Below, piece after piece: positions 36,985 through 46,709 of a stretch of 64,000 nucleotides of DNA. The position numbers and the translations under genes are program-made. This DNA is from RGIG3009 sp045578625. Its GTDB lineage: Bacteria > Bacillota > Clostridia > Oscillospirales > Acutalibacteraceae. Each line of letters starts with the position of its first letter. Within the stretch, counting starts at the first letter, position 1. The notes beneath the pieces are model-generated. The model ran no database searches, was not told the DNA's origin, and saw nothing but the letters and a program-made list of their open reading frames with translations. Location: NCBI GenBank assembly GCA_045578625.1, contig JAZNKN010000030.1, positions 1 to 64,000 of the forward strand, given 5' to 3'.

Positions 36985-38811
36985 ATGGCAAAGAAAGAAA
37001 AGTTACGGAATATCGCCATCATCGCCCACGTTGATCACGGCAAGACGACGCTGGTGGATCAGCTGCTGCGACAAAGCGGTATTTTCCGCGTGAATGAGCA
37101 GGTGTCGGAGCGCGTAATGGACTCCAACGATCTGGAGCGTGAGCGCGGCATCACCATCCTGTCTAAAAACACGGCGGTGATGTATCACGACACCAAGATC
37201 AACATTGTGGATACCCCCGGTCACGCCGATTTCGGTGGCGAGGTGGAGCGCATCCTGATGATGGTGGATGGCGTACTGCTGCTGGTGGATGCGTTTGAAG
37301 GCTGTATGCCGCAGACGCGTTTTGTGCTGAAAAAGGCGCTGGGTCTCGGCAAGCGCCCGGTGGTGGTCATCAATAAGATCGACCGCGACGGTGCGCGTCC
37401 GGCCGAGGTCATTGACGAGCTGTTGGATCTGTTTATCGAGTTGGGTGCGGACGAGGATCAGCTGGAGTTCCCGGTCATCTATGCCTCCGGCCGCGACGGC
37501 TATGCGTCCACCGATCCCGACGTGCGCGAGGGTACGATGCAGCCGCTGTTTGAGGCGATCTTGCAGCACGTGCCGGCACCCGAGGGAGACAGCGATGCGC
37601 CGCTGCAGATCCTGTTTTCTAATATCGATTACGACGAATACGTCGGCCGTGTCGGCGTGGGCCGTGTGGAGCGCGGTACGGTGCGCAACGGTCAGGCCGT
37701 GACGCTGTGCCGTGCGGACGGCAGCACGCAAAACTGCCGCATCGCCAAGCTGTTCCAATTTGAGGGTCTCCACCGTGTGGAGTATGAGACGGCCTCGGTG
37801 GGCGATCTGATCGCCGTGACCGGCCTGACCGATCTGAACATCGGCGAAACGGCGTGTGATCCGCAGTGTGTGGAGCCACTGCCGTTCGTGCGCATCGACG
37901 AGCCGACCATTTCGATGCTGTTTATGGTCAACAACAGCCCCTTTGCCGGTAAGGAAGGTAAGTACGTCACTTCGCGCAACCTGCGCGACCGCCTGTTCAA
38001 AGAGGTGGAGACCAACGTCAGTATGCGGGTCAAGGAGACCGACAACACCGACGCCTTTGAGGTATCGGGTCGCGGTGAGCTTCATTTGTCGATCCTGATT
38101 GAGACGATGCGGCGGCAGGGCTACGAATTTGCCGTCAGCCGTCCGCAGGTCATCTATAAGCAGGACGAGAGCGGCAATCGGCTGGAGCCGATGGAACTGC
38201 TGATGATCGAGGTGCCGGAAAACTACGTCGGCGCGGTCATGGAAAAACTGGGCTCGCGCAAGGCGGAGATCGTGAATATGGGTACGCGCGAGACCGGCGC
38301 GAGCCATCTGGAATTCCGCATTCCGTCCCGCGGACTGATGGGCTACCGTCAGCAGTTCCTGACCGATACCAACGGCAACGGCATTATGAACAGCGTGTTT
38401 GACGGCTATGAGCCGTACAAGGGCGATATCCCGCAGCGCGTGCAGGGATCGCTGGTGGTGTTTGAAACCGGCGAGACCAGCAGCTACGGTCTGTTTAACG
38501 CGCAGGATCGCGGCGCTTTGTTCGTGGGTCCCGCCGTGCCGGTATATGAGGGTATGATCGTGGGTCAGTCCCCGAAAAACGAGGATATCGTGGTCAACGT
38601 GTGCAAAAAGAAACACGTCACGAATATGCGTGCCGCCGGCTCGGATGAGGCACTGCGGCTGACACCGCCTACGGTGTTGTCGCTGGAGCAGTCGTTGGAA
38701 TTTATCAATGACGACGAGCTGGTCGAGGTCACGCCGCTGAGCATTCGTTTGCGTAAGCGCATTCTCTCGCGCGAGCTGCGTATGAAGGAAGCAGCCAAGA
38801 AAAAGGCGTGA
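36985..38811 (+). CDS. typA: Ribosome-associated GTPase TypA/BipA
   Basis: TypA is a translation-factor GTPase that binds 70S ribosomes and aids 50S assembly and stress growth. The 608 residues have the G1 loop AHVDHGKTTL, the switch region RERGITILSKNTAV, G3 DTPGHADFGGEVER, G4 NKIDRDGARP, then EF-G-like domains and the specific C-terminal domain (LFNAQDRGALFVGP). The end overlaps comEC by four bases. Confidence 0.97.
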   Translation: MAKKEKLRNIAIIAHVDHGKTTLVDQLLRQSGIFRVNEQVSERVMDSNDLERERGITILSKNTAVMYHDTKINIVDTPGHADFGGEVERILMMVDGVLLLVDAFEGCMPQTRFVLKKALGLGKRPVVVINKIDRDGARPAEVIDELLDLFIELGADEDQLEFPVIYASGRDGYASTDPDVREGTMQPLFEAILQHVPAPEGDSDAPLQILFSNIDYDEYVGRVGVGRVERGTVRNGQAVTLCRADGSTQNCRIAKLFQFEGLHRVEYETASVGDLIAVTGLTDLNIGETACDPQCVEPLPFVRIDEPTISMLFMVNNSPFAGKEGKYVTSRNLRDRLFKEVETNVSMRVKETDNTDAFEVSGRGELHLSILIETMRRQGYEFAVSRPQVIYKQDESGNRLEPMELLMIEVPENYVGAVMEKLGSRKAEIVNMGTRETGASHLEFRIPSRGLMGYRQQFLTDTNGNGIMNSVFDGYEPYKGDIPQRVQGSLVVFETGETSSYGLFNAQDRGALFVGPAVPVYEGMIVGQSPKNEDIVVNVCKKKHVTNMRAAGSDEALRLTPPTVLSLEQSLEFINDDELVEVTPLSIRLRKRILSRELRMKEAAKKKA

Positions 38812-40898
38812 TACGTCGCGTCATTCGACCACTGTGGATCGTGGGGGTCACGTGGGCGCTTGTTTGTCTGATCGGCGCGTGGTTGCCGGTAAACGCCTTG
38901 TATGCCGCAGCCGGTATCAGTGCGATCGTTACCGTGACGGTGCTGTGTGTCCCCACACTGCGCCGATGGCGGGGCTTGCTATTGTCGGTCCTGACAGTGT
39001 TGCCGGCGATCGGTGTTTTGCTGTATTGTGAAGTCACCTATTATCAATCGGTAGCGGACAAGGTGGGCGAACAGGTCTCGCTGTGCGTCGAGGTACAGGA
39101 CAACGCCGAGTTTAGGGAATTGAAGGTGCTGTCCGGTGATCTTCCCGCAGGAACACGGCTACGGCTGTGGTCGGAACCGCTGGATGCGGCGCTGGATCCT
39201 TACGATATCGTGACGGCTACGTTTGAGCTGCATCCCATTGAAGCCGCCGACGGTCTGGCGTTGCGCCAGCAAAAGGCGAGCGGCGTCAGCTTTGCGGTGA
39301 TGTCCACCGACTTTTCCGCCGCCGGTTGGATCGTCAAGGACGGCGAGCCGCCGACCATCGCTGTGATCTCCGCTTGGCGCGAGGAACTGGTCATTGGTAT
39401 ACAGCGCTATCTTTCCGGCGACGTGGGCGCGGTCGTTACCGGGATCTGTCTCGGCGCGGACGATGCGTTGAGCCGCAACGCGGTCTCCGATTTTCGGACG
39501 TGTGGCGTCTCTCATCTGTTTGCGGTTTCCGGCTTGCATTTATCCATACTGACGCAGGCTCTTCTCTGGCTGCTTAAGCGGTTGCGCGTTTCGCGTCGCC
39601 TACGCGGTGTGATCTGCTCGGCGGCGATCGTGCTTTTCTCCCTGTTAGTGGGTTCGGCGCCGTCCGTCGTGCGAGCTGCCGTGCTGTGCCTTGTTGTGGT
39701 CGTAGGTGATTGCCTACGGCGGCAAGCCGATGCGCGGAATTCGATGGGATTGGCACTGCTTTTGCTGTTAGCGGTCGATCCGTTCGCCGTGTACGATGCC
39801 GGCTTGCTGCTGTCGTTCTTGGCGACGTTCGGGTTGCTGTTTCTCTCCCCGACGATCCAACGCGGATTGCTTTCGCTGCCGATCCCCGAAAAGCTGAAAT
39901 CGGTCGCCTCCTATCTTGCCGGCACTGTGGCGGTGACCTTGTCTGCTACACTGGCAACTTTGCCGGTCTGTGTTTTGTATTTTGGATACCTCTCAACGGT
40001 GAGCGTTCTGGCTAACTTGGTGATGACGATTCCGTCATCCGCGTTGCTCATTACCGGTTGGCTTGCGATTCTTGCGTTGCCGCTTGGGTTTTCGTGGGTG
40101 TATCGGCCGCTGTTGTGGTTGGCCGGATACTGCGCCCGATTTTTGTTGTGGGTGGCCGCACCTATTGCGCGGTTCCCCTTTTCGACCGTCGGCGTTACGG
40201 ACACCTATTTGGTGATCGGTGTGTTGGGCGGTATGGCACTTGTCGGTGTTGGATGGCTGCTGCTCCGCCGTCGCGGCTTGTGGTTGGCCTCGGTGTTGTG
40301 TGTTCTCAGCCTGTGCATCGGTGTGACCTTCCACCAATATCGTATGTGGGACGTCGTTCGGTTTTATACCATTCCGAACGAAGCCGATCTCGCGGTCTGT
40401 GTTATGTATCGTCACCAAACGGTGCTGGTCATCGCCCCGACCGAAGCCAATACCGCGTATGCGGTACGCTCGGCGCTTCAGGCGGCAGGTGTCACGTCGT
40501 TGGATGCCGTGTTTTTGCCGGCAGGCGAGTGGGGTGGTGTGCCGTATTTAACGCGACTCCTGAACGAGTATCTGACCGAGGCAGTCATCTATCGGGAGTC
40601 CGACGCGCCGGTAATGCTAACGAAAAACAGCGAAGCAGTGTGGGGAAGCAATCGATTACATCTGCGATTCGGCGGTACTGACGCGGTGTTTGATTTCGGT
40701 GCGCTGTCCGAGGAGAAACCGCCCGCCGATGCTAATCTGGTGTTTTGTAACGGAGCGGTGACGGACACCACCGAGGGATCGTTGGTCGTGGTGCAGAACG
40801 CCACCGCCGACCGCTATTCCGAAAACTGCTTGACAGATACGAACCAATTACTCCCGTGGCTGTGGGTCAACAGCGATGGGGAGATATTGATAAAATGA
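38808..40898 (+). CDS. comEC: ComEC/Rec2 family DNA-uptake channel with a degenerate C-terminal domain
   Basis: ComEC forms the membrane channel for single-stranded DNA entry in competent bacteria. The 696-residue protein starts with membrane helices, then the DUF4131-like soluble part (about 80-180), then the competence domain with FRTCGVSHLFAVSGLHLSIL and many helices (about 210-500). The last 200 residues lie where a metallo-beta-lactamase nuclease domain is usual, but I find no HxHxDH metal motif and no clear later histidines. I infer a degenerate or lost nuclease. It starts with GTG in a four-base overlap with typA. No comEA or comFA is here, so real competence is uncertain. Confidence 0.85.
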   Translation: MIRRVIRPLWIVGVTWALVCLIGAWLPVNALYAAAGISAIVTVTVLCVPTLRRWRGLLLSVLTVLPAIGVLLYCEVTYYQSVADKVGEQVSLCVEVQDNAEFRELKVLSGDLPAGTRLRLWSEPLDAALDPYDIVTATFELHPIEAADGLALRQQKASGVSFAVMSTDFSAAGWIVKDGEPPTIAVISAWREELVIGIQRYLSGDVGAVVTGICLGADDALSRNAVSDFRTCGVSHLFAVSGLHLSILTQALLWLLKRLRVSRRLRGVICSAAIVLFSLLVGSAPSVVRAAVLCLVVVVGDCLRRQADARNSMGLALLLLLAVDPFAVYDAGLLLSFLATFGLLFLSPTIQRGLLSLPIPEKLKSVASYLAGTVAVTLSATLATLPVCVLYFGYLSTVSVLANLVMTIPSSALLITGWLAILALPLGFSWVYRPLLWLAGYCARFLLWVAAPIARFPFSTVGVTDTYLVIGVLGGMALVGVGWLLLRRRGLWLASVLCVLSLCIGVTFHQYRMWDVVRFYTIPNEADLAVCVMYRHQTVLVIAPTEANTAYAVRSALQAAGVTSLDAVFLPAGEWGGVPYLTRLLNEYLTEAVIYRESDAPVMLTKNSEAVWGSNRLHLRFGGTDAVFDFGALSEEKPPADANLVFCNGAVTDTTEGSLVVVQNATADRYSENCLTDTNQLLPWLWVNSDGEILIK

Positions 40899-40918
40899 AC
40901 GAACAAGGAGAGGGTCAC

Positions 40919-41971
40919 ATGCCGTTATCGGAACAGGAACTGAAGCTCCATCTGAAAGAAGGTGTCCCCGCACGGGTCTATCTGCTGTACGGTGAGGAAA
41001 GCTACCTGACGGTACATTATACTGAGCAGGTGATCCGTTTGGCGGGCGTGCGTCCCAACGACAGCCTGGCCGAATTCAATATGCACCGCTTCGATGGGCA
41101 GGAGTGTTCGTTCGATGCCATCGAGGAGGCGGCCGAGGCGTTGCCGTTGATGGCGGACCGCAAATGTGTGGCGGTCTGCAACTGCGACGTCACCGCGGCG
41201 GCGGTGTTTGACCGTGCAATGGCACTGGTATCGGATCCTCCGGAGGAGACGGTACTCATTTTCTGGATGACCACTCTGCTGTCCGAGGGCAAACCCAATG
41301 CCAAATGGCGTCAGTTTATCGACGCGGTGGATAAAGCCGGCGTGTGCGTGTGCTTCCCGCGTAAGAGTACCGAGGAGATCGTGCGGATGCTGTGCGCCGG
41401 TGCCAACCGCCGTCACTGTACGCTGCGGCCGGAGGTTGCCCGCGAGCTGGTCGAGCAGTGCGGCAACGACCTCAATCTGCTGCTCAACGAACTGGATAAG
41501 TTGTGCGCGGTAGCGGGACACAGTGAGATCACCTCGGCGATCGTGGGTGAGGTGGCAACCAAAAACCTCAACGCACAGGTATTTGAATTGTCCAATGCCA
41601 TTCTCAAGCACCACTACCAAAATGCCTACGCCATTCTGCACAAGCTGTTTGCCAGCAAGCTGGAGCCGCTCGTGATTCTGGCGGCACTTTCCGGCTCATA
41701 TACCGACCTGTACCGTGCCAAGCTGGCGGCAAATGCGGGTCAGCGTGCGGAAACGCTGGTGGAGGAATTTGATTATAAGAGTCGGTCGTTCCGGCTGAAA
41801 TATGCGGCGCGCGATTGCAGCCGTCTTTCGTTGGAGTCGCTGCGCGAGAGTCTGGATATTCTGGCGCAGGCCGATCGACGCCTGAAGTCATATTCGACCG
41901 ACAAGCGTACCATCCTGGAGGAGACGGCAGCTAAGTTGATCGTCACGGCGAAACTGGGAAAAACGCAATGA
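40919..41971 (+). CDS. holA: DNA polymerase III delta subunit
   Basis: HolA opens and loads the sliding clamp as part of the clamp loader. The 350-residue protein has the N-terminal fold (ARVYLLYGEESYLTVHYTEQV) and C-terminal collar helices (LAQADRRLKSYSTDKRTILEETAAKLI). The preferred start is ATG 40919 behind AAGGAGAGG; an ATG at 40895 overlaps the end of comEC. The comEC-holA order is common in Gram-positive bacteria. Overlaps rnmV by four bases. Confidence 0.9.
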   Translation: MPLSEQELKLHLKEGVPARVYLLYGEESYLTVHYTEQVIRLAGVRPNDSLAEFNMHRFDGQECSFDAIEEAAEALPLMADRKCVAVCNCDVTAAAVFDRAMALVSDPPEETVLIFWMTTLLSEGKPNAKWRQFIDAVDKAGVCVCFPRKSTEEIVRMLCAGANRRHCTLRPEVARELVEQCGNDLNLLLNELDKLCAVAGHSEITSAIVGEVATKNLNAQVFELSNAILKHHYQNAYAILHKLFASKLEPLVILAALSGSYTDLYRAKLAANAGQRAETLVEEFDYKSRSFRLKYAARDCSRLSLESLRESLDILAQADRRLKSYSTDKRTILEETAAKLIVTAKLGKTQ

Positions 41972-42579
41972 CGGTCAAGGTAAGGGAAGCCATCGTTGTC
42001 GAAGGGAAATACGACGTCATCCGTCTGCATTCGGTGGTGGATGCCACCGTGGTCGAGACGGAGGGGTTCGGTATTTTTCGGCAACCGGAGAGGATGGAAC
42101 TGCTGCGTCGTCTGGCGGCGGCGCAAGGGCTGATCGTGCTGACCGACAGTGACGCCGCCGGCTTTGTGATCCGCGATCGGATCAGCGGCGCGCTTCCGCC
42201 CGAGCAGGTGCGGCACGCGTACGCGCCCGAGATCGTGGGCAAGGAGCGCCGCAAGACAGCCCCCTCCAAGGAGGGGTTGCTCGGCGTGGAGGGCATCGAC
42301 GGTGAGCGCTTGCTACGCGCTCTGCTGCAGGCGGGTGCTACGGTCGATGATGTGCCTCCCACAGAGCGACCGATGCCTTTTTTGACGAAGGCACGGTTGT
42401 ATGAGGACGGACTTTCCGGCGGTAGCAACAGTGCGGCATTGCGTGAAGCACTGCTGCGGGAACTGGGGCTGCCGCATCGACTATCCGCCAATCGCATGAT
42501 GGAAGTGGTCAACGCATTGTTGACCGAAACGGAATATTGCGCGGTACTGGCGCATATTAAAGGGGAAGATGGAGAATGA
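41968..42579 (+). CDS. rnmV: Ribonuclease M5
   Basis: RNase M5 matures 5S rRNA. The 203-residue protein starts with a TOPRIM domain (IVVEGKYDVIRL with the catalytic Glu, VLTDSDAAGFVIR with the Asp pair) followed by the family C-terminal domain (VEGIDGERLLRALL and later LSANRMMEVVN). No rRNA gene is in the window. Coupled by overlap to holA and maf. Confidence 0.92.
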   Translation: MTVKVREAIVVEGKYDVIRLHSVVDATVVETEGFGIFRQPERMELLRRLAAAQGLIVLTDSDAAGFVIRDRISGALPPEQVRHAYAPEIVGKERRKTAPSKEGLLGVEGIDGERLLRALLQAGATVDDVPPTERPMPFLTKARLYEDGLSGGSNSAALREALLRELGLPHRLSANRMMEVVNALLTETEYCAVLAHIKGEDGE

Positions 42580-43133
42580 ATCGACCGATCATTTTGGCGT
42601 CGGCATCGCCGCGCCGTCGGGAGATCTGCGATCTGTTGGGTCTGACCTACACGGTCTGTCCGGCGCGCACCGAGCTGCCGGCTGACCCGACGCTGTCGCC
42701 GGAGCAGGCGATCCTGCGGGTGGCGCGCGGCAAGGCGGAGGAGGTAGCGGCGATGCACCCCGGCGAGATCGTGTTAGGAGCCGATACGGCGGTGGTCGTG
42801 GATGATCGCATCCTCGGCAAGCCGTGCGATGCTGAGGACGCCAAGGCGATGTTGCGGCTGTTGTCGGGACGTGCGCATCAGGTCATTACCGCGGTGTGGG
42901 TCTGCGGTGACGGATACAACGACGGGTTTGCCGACAGCGCCGAGGTCTCCTTTTTCGATATGACCGAGGAGCAGATCACGGTGTACGTGGCATCGAATGA
43001 ACCGATGGATAAAGCGGGAGCCTACGCCATACAGGGGATCGGTGCGCGGCACATTCGCGGTATCAACGGTGATTTTTACACGGTGATGGGACTGCCCTGC
43101 GGGCGTCTGTACCGTTTTTTGGAGCGCAATTGA
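42576..43133 (+). CDS. maf: Maf family nucleoside triphosphate pyrophosphatase
   Basis: Maf proteins hydrolyse non-standard or canonical nucleoside triphosphates (dTTP/UTP type) and affect septation when overproduced. The 185 residues have the start LASASPRRREI, GADTAVVVDDRILGKP with catalytic Asp, and a C-terminal DKAGAYAIQG with Lys/Tyr binding the base, and GLP near the end. Overlaps rnmV by four bases. Confidence 0.93.
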   Translation: MNRPIILASASPRRREICDLLGLTYTVCPARTELPADPTLSPEQAILRVARGKAEEVAAMHPGEIVLGADTAVVVDDRILGKPCDAEDAKAMLRLLSGRAHQVITAVWVCGDGYNDGFADSAEVSFFDMTEEQITVYVASNEPMDKAGAYAIQGIGARHIRGINGDFYTVMGLPCGRLYRFLERN

Positions 43134-43181
43134 TTTTTGCCTGCCGTTTCGACAGATTTCTACAGGAAAGGAAGTAGTGTT

Positions 43182-45311
43182 GTGACTGAAATGCGACACG
43201 CCAAGAAAGAGGTTCTCGAGCAGCCGATCGTGGATAGTGCGCCGAAAAAGCGGGGCGCTCCGAGATGGCACTTCATGTTGGCCTTGCCGATCGCTTTTTT
43301 ATGGATGGAGCTGATGTTCCGCGTAGCGATCCATAAGGTCATCGGCAGTTTTTTCGGTGTTGGCTTGCTGTACACCTTTGGATTCACCGTGGCTGCGGCC
43401 GCGTTGGTGTACCTGCTTTGTACGCTGTTTTCACCCAAGGTGAATTTCTGGATCACGGTGGCGTTCCTGTCGCTGGCGGCGGCGGTGCTGACCTCCGAGA
43501 TCATTTATGCCGGTATCTTCGGCGAGTTGTACGACATCGACAAGATGCTGATGGCCGGAGAGGCGATCGGCGATTTCGGCAAAGACACGATCCCGCGCTC
43601 GCTGTTTCAGAACCTGCTGTACATTGTGGGCGTTTGGTTGCCGATGATCGTTTACTGTATTTTCGGAAAGCTCCTTGCGCCGGCTCACCGCGCGCCCGCG
43701 AAGTTCAAGATCTTCTCGGTGCTGACCACGGTCGTGGTCCACGCGTTGATGGTGCTTATTATTCTTTGCACAGACGGCTATTCCGGTCCGCGGTACTGGT
43801 ACATCAGCCAGTTTAATTCGACTGCCTCGGCGGAGCAGTTCGGTATGCTGACGACCTTCCGCTTGGATCTGCGGTATAAGGTGATCGACGGTGTGCTGCC
43901 TCCGGAGCAGTACGACGAGGGTAGCTCTAACGTGCCGGATCTTTCGGATAAACTGCAGGAGCCGGAGCAACCGGACGATCCGTCGGAGGAGCCGAAGGAA
44001 GAGCCGGTCATTCGTGTGCCGCAGGTGATCGATTCGCTGGATTTTGAGGCGCTGGCTGCCGCGGAGTCCAACAAGACGATCAAGCAGATGCACGAATACT
44101 TCGGTTCGGTCCAGCCGACGATGACCAACGAATACACCGGTATGTTTGAGGGTAAGAACCTCATCTTTATCGTGGCGGAGGGCTTCTCGCCCTACGCGGT
44201 CAGCGAGGAGCTGACACCGACGCTGTATCAGCTGTCGCATGAGGGTATCCAGTGTACCAATTATTACACACCGGGTTGGGGTGTTTCTACCTCGGACGGT
44301 GAGTATACCAGTTTACTCGGTCTTATTCCCGCGACCGGTGTGAAGAGCATGGCGTATTCCGCCGACCGGAACATGTATTTCTCGCTCGGTAATCAGCTCA
44401 AGGCGCAGGGCTATAACACCTACGCGTACCACAACCACACCTACACCTACTATGACCGCCACAAGTCGCATCCCAATCTGGGATATGACTACAAGGGCAT
44501 CGGCAACGGGCTGGAGTTGGATTATTCCGATTACTATCCGGGTAAGAACACCAAGACCCGTTGGCCGAACTCCGACTACTTGATGGCGAAAGCGACCGTC
44601 GATGAATATATGTCCTCCGAAGAGCCGTTTCACACCTATTATCTGACGGTGAGCGGTCATATGCTGTACACCTTTATGGGCAACAGCATGGCCTCTTATC
44701 ACAAGGCAAAGGTCGCAGACCTGCCGTACTCGGACGAGGTCAAGGCGTATCTTGCCTGCCAGATCGAATTGGATCTGATGGTCGAGGAGCTGATTCGCCA
44801 GTTGGAGGAACGCGGCATCGCGGAGGATACGGTCATCGTGCTGACGGCGGACCATTATCCCTACGGTCTGCAGCAGAACAATGCCCCCGACTATTACAGC
44901 GAGCTGGCCGGATACGATACCGGCTCAACGTTTGAAAAGTATCGTAACACGCTGATCATGTGGCACAAGGGTATGGAGAGTATCGTCATTGACGAGCCGA
45001 CCTACAGTATTGACCTGTTGCCGACGCTGTGCAATTTGTTTGGCTTGGATTACGATTCCCGTCTGCTGATCGGTCGCGATTTTCTGTCCGACGCATCGGC
45101 GTTGGTGTGTTTCTCCAACCGCAGCTGGGTCACGGAGTACGGACGTTACGATGCGCCTACTAAGACCTTTACGCTGACAGCCGACATTGCGCTGACCGAG
45201 GAGGAAAAGAAGGCTTATGTTGATAGCGTCAATACGGTGGTGCGGCGAAAGTTTACCTATTCCGACCAGATACTGAAGCAGGACTATTACGACATCCTTT
45301 TCGGCGACTAA
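43182..45311 (+). CDS. LtaS-type membrane sulfatase (lipoteichoic acid synthase family)
   Basis: The 709-residue protein likely moves glycerol-phosphate units or another phospholipid-derived group onto a surface polymer. Five predicted membrane segments (about residues 25-200) are followed by an extracellular linker rich in Pro and Glu (near 260-285) and an alkaline-phosphatase-like sulfatase domain. The nucleophile is Thr370 in STSDGEYTSLLG, the N-terminal metal Glu lies in IVAEGFSP, and a late TADHYPYG carries Asp-His. Start is GTG 43182 after GGAAAGGAAG. Whether the product is lipoteichoic acid or a different phosphoryl transfer cannot be told from sequence. Confidence 0.88.
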   Translation: MTEMRHAKKEVLEQPIVDSAPKKRGAPRWHFMLALPIAFLWMELMFRVAIHKVIGSFFGVGLLYTFGFTVAAAALVYLLCTLFSPKVNFWITVAFLSLAAAVLTSEIIYAGIFGELYDIDKMLMAGEAIGDFGKDTIPRSLFQNLLYIVGVWLPMIVYCIFGKLLAPAHRAPAKFKIFSVLTTVVVHALMVLIILCTDGYSGPRYWYISQFNSTASAEQFGMLTTFRLDLRYKVIDGVLPPEQYDEGSSNVPDLSDKLQEPEQPDDPSEEPKEEPVIRVPQVIDSLDFEALAAAESNKTIKQMHEYFGSVQPTMTNEYTGMFEGKNLIFIVAEGFSPYAVSEELTPTLYQLSHEGIQCTNYYTPGWGVSTSDGEYTSLLGLIPATGVKSMAYSADRNMYFSLGNQLKAQGYNTYAYHNHTYTYYDRHKSHPNLGYDYKGIGNGLELDYSDYYPGKNTKTRWPNSDYLMAKATVDEYMSSEEPFHTYYLTVSGHMLYTFMGNSMASYHKAKVADLPYSDEVKAYLACQIELDLMVEELIRQLEERGIAEDTVIVLTADHYPYGLQQNNAPDYYSELAGYDTGSTFEKYRNTLIMWHKGMESIVIDEPTYSIDLLPTLCNLFGLDYDSRLLIGRDFLSDASALVCFSNRSWVTEYGRYDAPTKTFTLTADIALTEEEKKAYVDSVNTVVRRKFTYSDQILKQDYYDILFGD

Positions 45312-45320
45312 CGAACATAA

Positions 45321-45357
45321 AAAGCCGCGGTAACGCATTGCGTTACCGCGGCTTTGT
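45321..45357. terminator. Two-way terminator between convergent genes
   Basis: AAAGCCGCGGTAACG (45321-45335) pairs perfectly with CGTTACCGCGGCTTT (45341-45355). A and T runs flank both sides, so it can end transcripts of both the sulfatase gene and the flavin reductase gene. Confidence 0.9.
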
Positions 45358-45359
45358 TG

Positions 45360-45863
45360 TTATTTTTTAAGGACCGTCAGGATCTCGCCCACGTATTGAC
45401 GGTGGAAATCATTTGCTTTATAATGAGAGAGCAATGTTGGATCGATGAATTGCTCCGCTTTGAAATCGACGGTGTGCAGCTTGCGGCAGATCAGAACGAG
45501 CCGCGCCTGCTCAATGTAGGGTGTACCGTTTTCGGTAACCACCGAGAGTCCGGTGGCGGCAAATTTATCGCCGTCGCGCCCGGAATGCGAACCGCAGTAC
45601 CGCAGCGCGGGACGGTATTCCTCCGGCAGGAACGACAGTGAATAGGTATCCGCCTGTTCCATAAACGTATAGGTGTGGCGCTGCGGACGCACAAAGGAAA
45701 ACGCCACCGGCAGGTTCCACAGCACGCCGACACCACCCCAACTGGCGGTCATCGTGTTGCAGTGTTCGCCGTCACCGGCGGTGATGAGCATCCAGTCGTC
45801 GCCGATGAGCGAAAACGGGTTGTCGGTCAGCGCCTTGGGATCGATGCGGGAAAATGCGGTCAT
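45360..45863 (-). CDS. Flavin reductase-like protein (FMN-binding split barrel)
   Basis: The 167-residue protein resembles flavin reductase domain proteins of anaerobes, with DNPFSLIGDDWMLITAGD, the NTMTASWGGVGVLW flavin-binding region, and FSFVRPQRHTYTF. It likely binds FMN and passes electrons, with partner unknown. The start ATG (45861-45863 on the minus strand) follows AAAGGAG; the frame is open upstream but without a ribosome site. It is the only long minus-strand gene in the middle of the window and is divergent from the response regulator. Confidence 0.85.
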   Translation of the reverse strand: MTAFSRIDPKALTDNPFSLIGDDWMLITAGDGEHCNTMTASWGGVGVLWNLPVAFSFVRPQRHTYTFMEQADTYSLSFLPEEYRPALRYCGSHSGRDGDKFAATGLSVVTENGTPYIEQARLVLICRKLHTVDFKAEQFIDPTLLSHYKANDFHRQYVGEILTVLKK

Positions 45864-46010
45864 AGTGTGATGCTCCTTTACAGCAGTCTTTATTACAGTA
45901 TAGCACAAAGCGCTGTTTTTGAAAACCTTTTTCAAAATTCAAAGACTGTTCAAACACCGCGCGAAAAATCTGGTAAACTGGAACGTGTAAGGTACAAGGA
46001 GGTACGGGAT

Positions 46011-46709
46011 ATGGATACGGTAAAGATCATGGTCGTAGACGACGACAGCAATATCGGCGAGCTGCTGCGTCTATATCTGGGCAAGGAAGGCTTTGAACCG
46101 GTGGTGGTCTCGGACGGCGAGCAAGCCGTAGAACGCTTCGACACCGAAAAGCCGGACCTCATCCTTCTGGATGTGATGATGCCCAAACTGGACGGTTGGC
46201 AGGTGTGCCGCAAGATCCGCAAAAAATCCCAGTGCCCGATCATTATGCTGACAGCCAAAGGTGAACTGTTCGACAAGGTGCTTGGTCTGGAGCTGGGTGC
46301 GGACGATTACATCGTCAAGCCGTTCGAGGCCAAGGAGGTCATCGCACGGGTGAAAGCGGTGCTGCGTCGGTCGGGGATCCGGCAGGGTGAAAAAGCCAAG
46401 GAGGTCGCCTACGACGGCTTGTATATCAATATGGAAAACTACGAGCTACGCGTCGGAGGCAAGCAGATCGACACGCCGCCCAAGGAGATGGAGCTCATTT
46501 ATCACCTTGCCAGCAATCCTAATCGGGTGTACACCCGCGATCAACTGCTGGACGAGGTATGGGGTTTTGAATACTACGGTGACAGCCGCACGGTGGACGT
46601 GCATGTCAAGCGCTTGAGAGAAAAGCTGGAGGGTGTTTCCGAACAGTGGACGCTCAAGACCGTATGGGGTGTGGGGTATAAATTTGAAGTCAAACAAGAC
46701 ACTCTTTAA
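46011..46709 (+). CDS. OmpR/PhoB-type response regulator
   Basis: The 232-residue protein has a receiver domain with the acidic pocket DDD at 10-12, the phosphate-accepting Asp54 (ILLDVMMPK) and Lys of the IVKPF motif, followed by a winged-helix DNA-binding domain (RDQLLDEVWGFEY, RTVDVHVKRLREKL). GGAGG precedes the ATG; a longer open frame upstream is not coding. It works with the kinase encoded in a 26-base overlap. Confidence 0.95.
   Translation: MDTVKIMVVDDDSNIGELLRLYLGKEGFEPVVVSDGEQAVERFDTEKPDLILLDVMMPKLDGWQVCRKIRKKSQCPIIMLTAKGELFDKVLGLELGADDYIVKPFEAKEVIARVKAVLRRSGIRQGEKAKEVAYDGLYINMENYELRVGGKQIDTPPKEMELIYHLASNPNRVYTRDQLLDEVWGFEYYGDSRTVDVHVKRLREKLEGVSEQWTLKTVWGVGYKFEVKQDTL

Noticed and set aside
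40300..40898. A frameshift splitting the comEC nuclease domain
   Set aside because: The frame is continuous to a normal stop followed by holA, and the region keeps an ordinary codon pattern. A diverged domain is more likely than a sequencing error.
45354..45641. Plus-strand small frame opposite the flavin reductase
   Set aside because: It begins in the shared terminator and is an antisense shadow of a well-supported minus-strand gene.
45675..46010. N-terminal extension of the response regulator
   Set aside because: It runs antisense through the flavin reductase and its upstream region. The receiver domain begins right after ATG 46011, which has its own GGAGG site.
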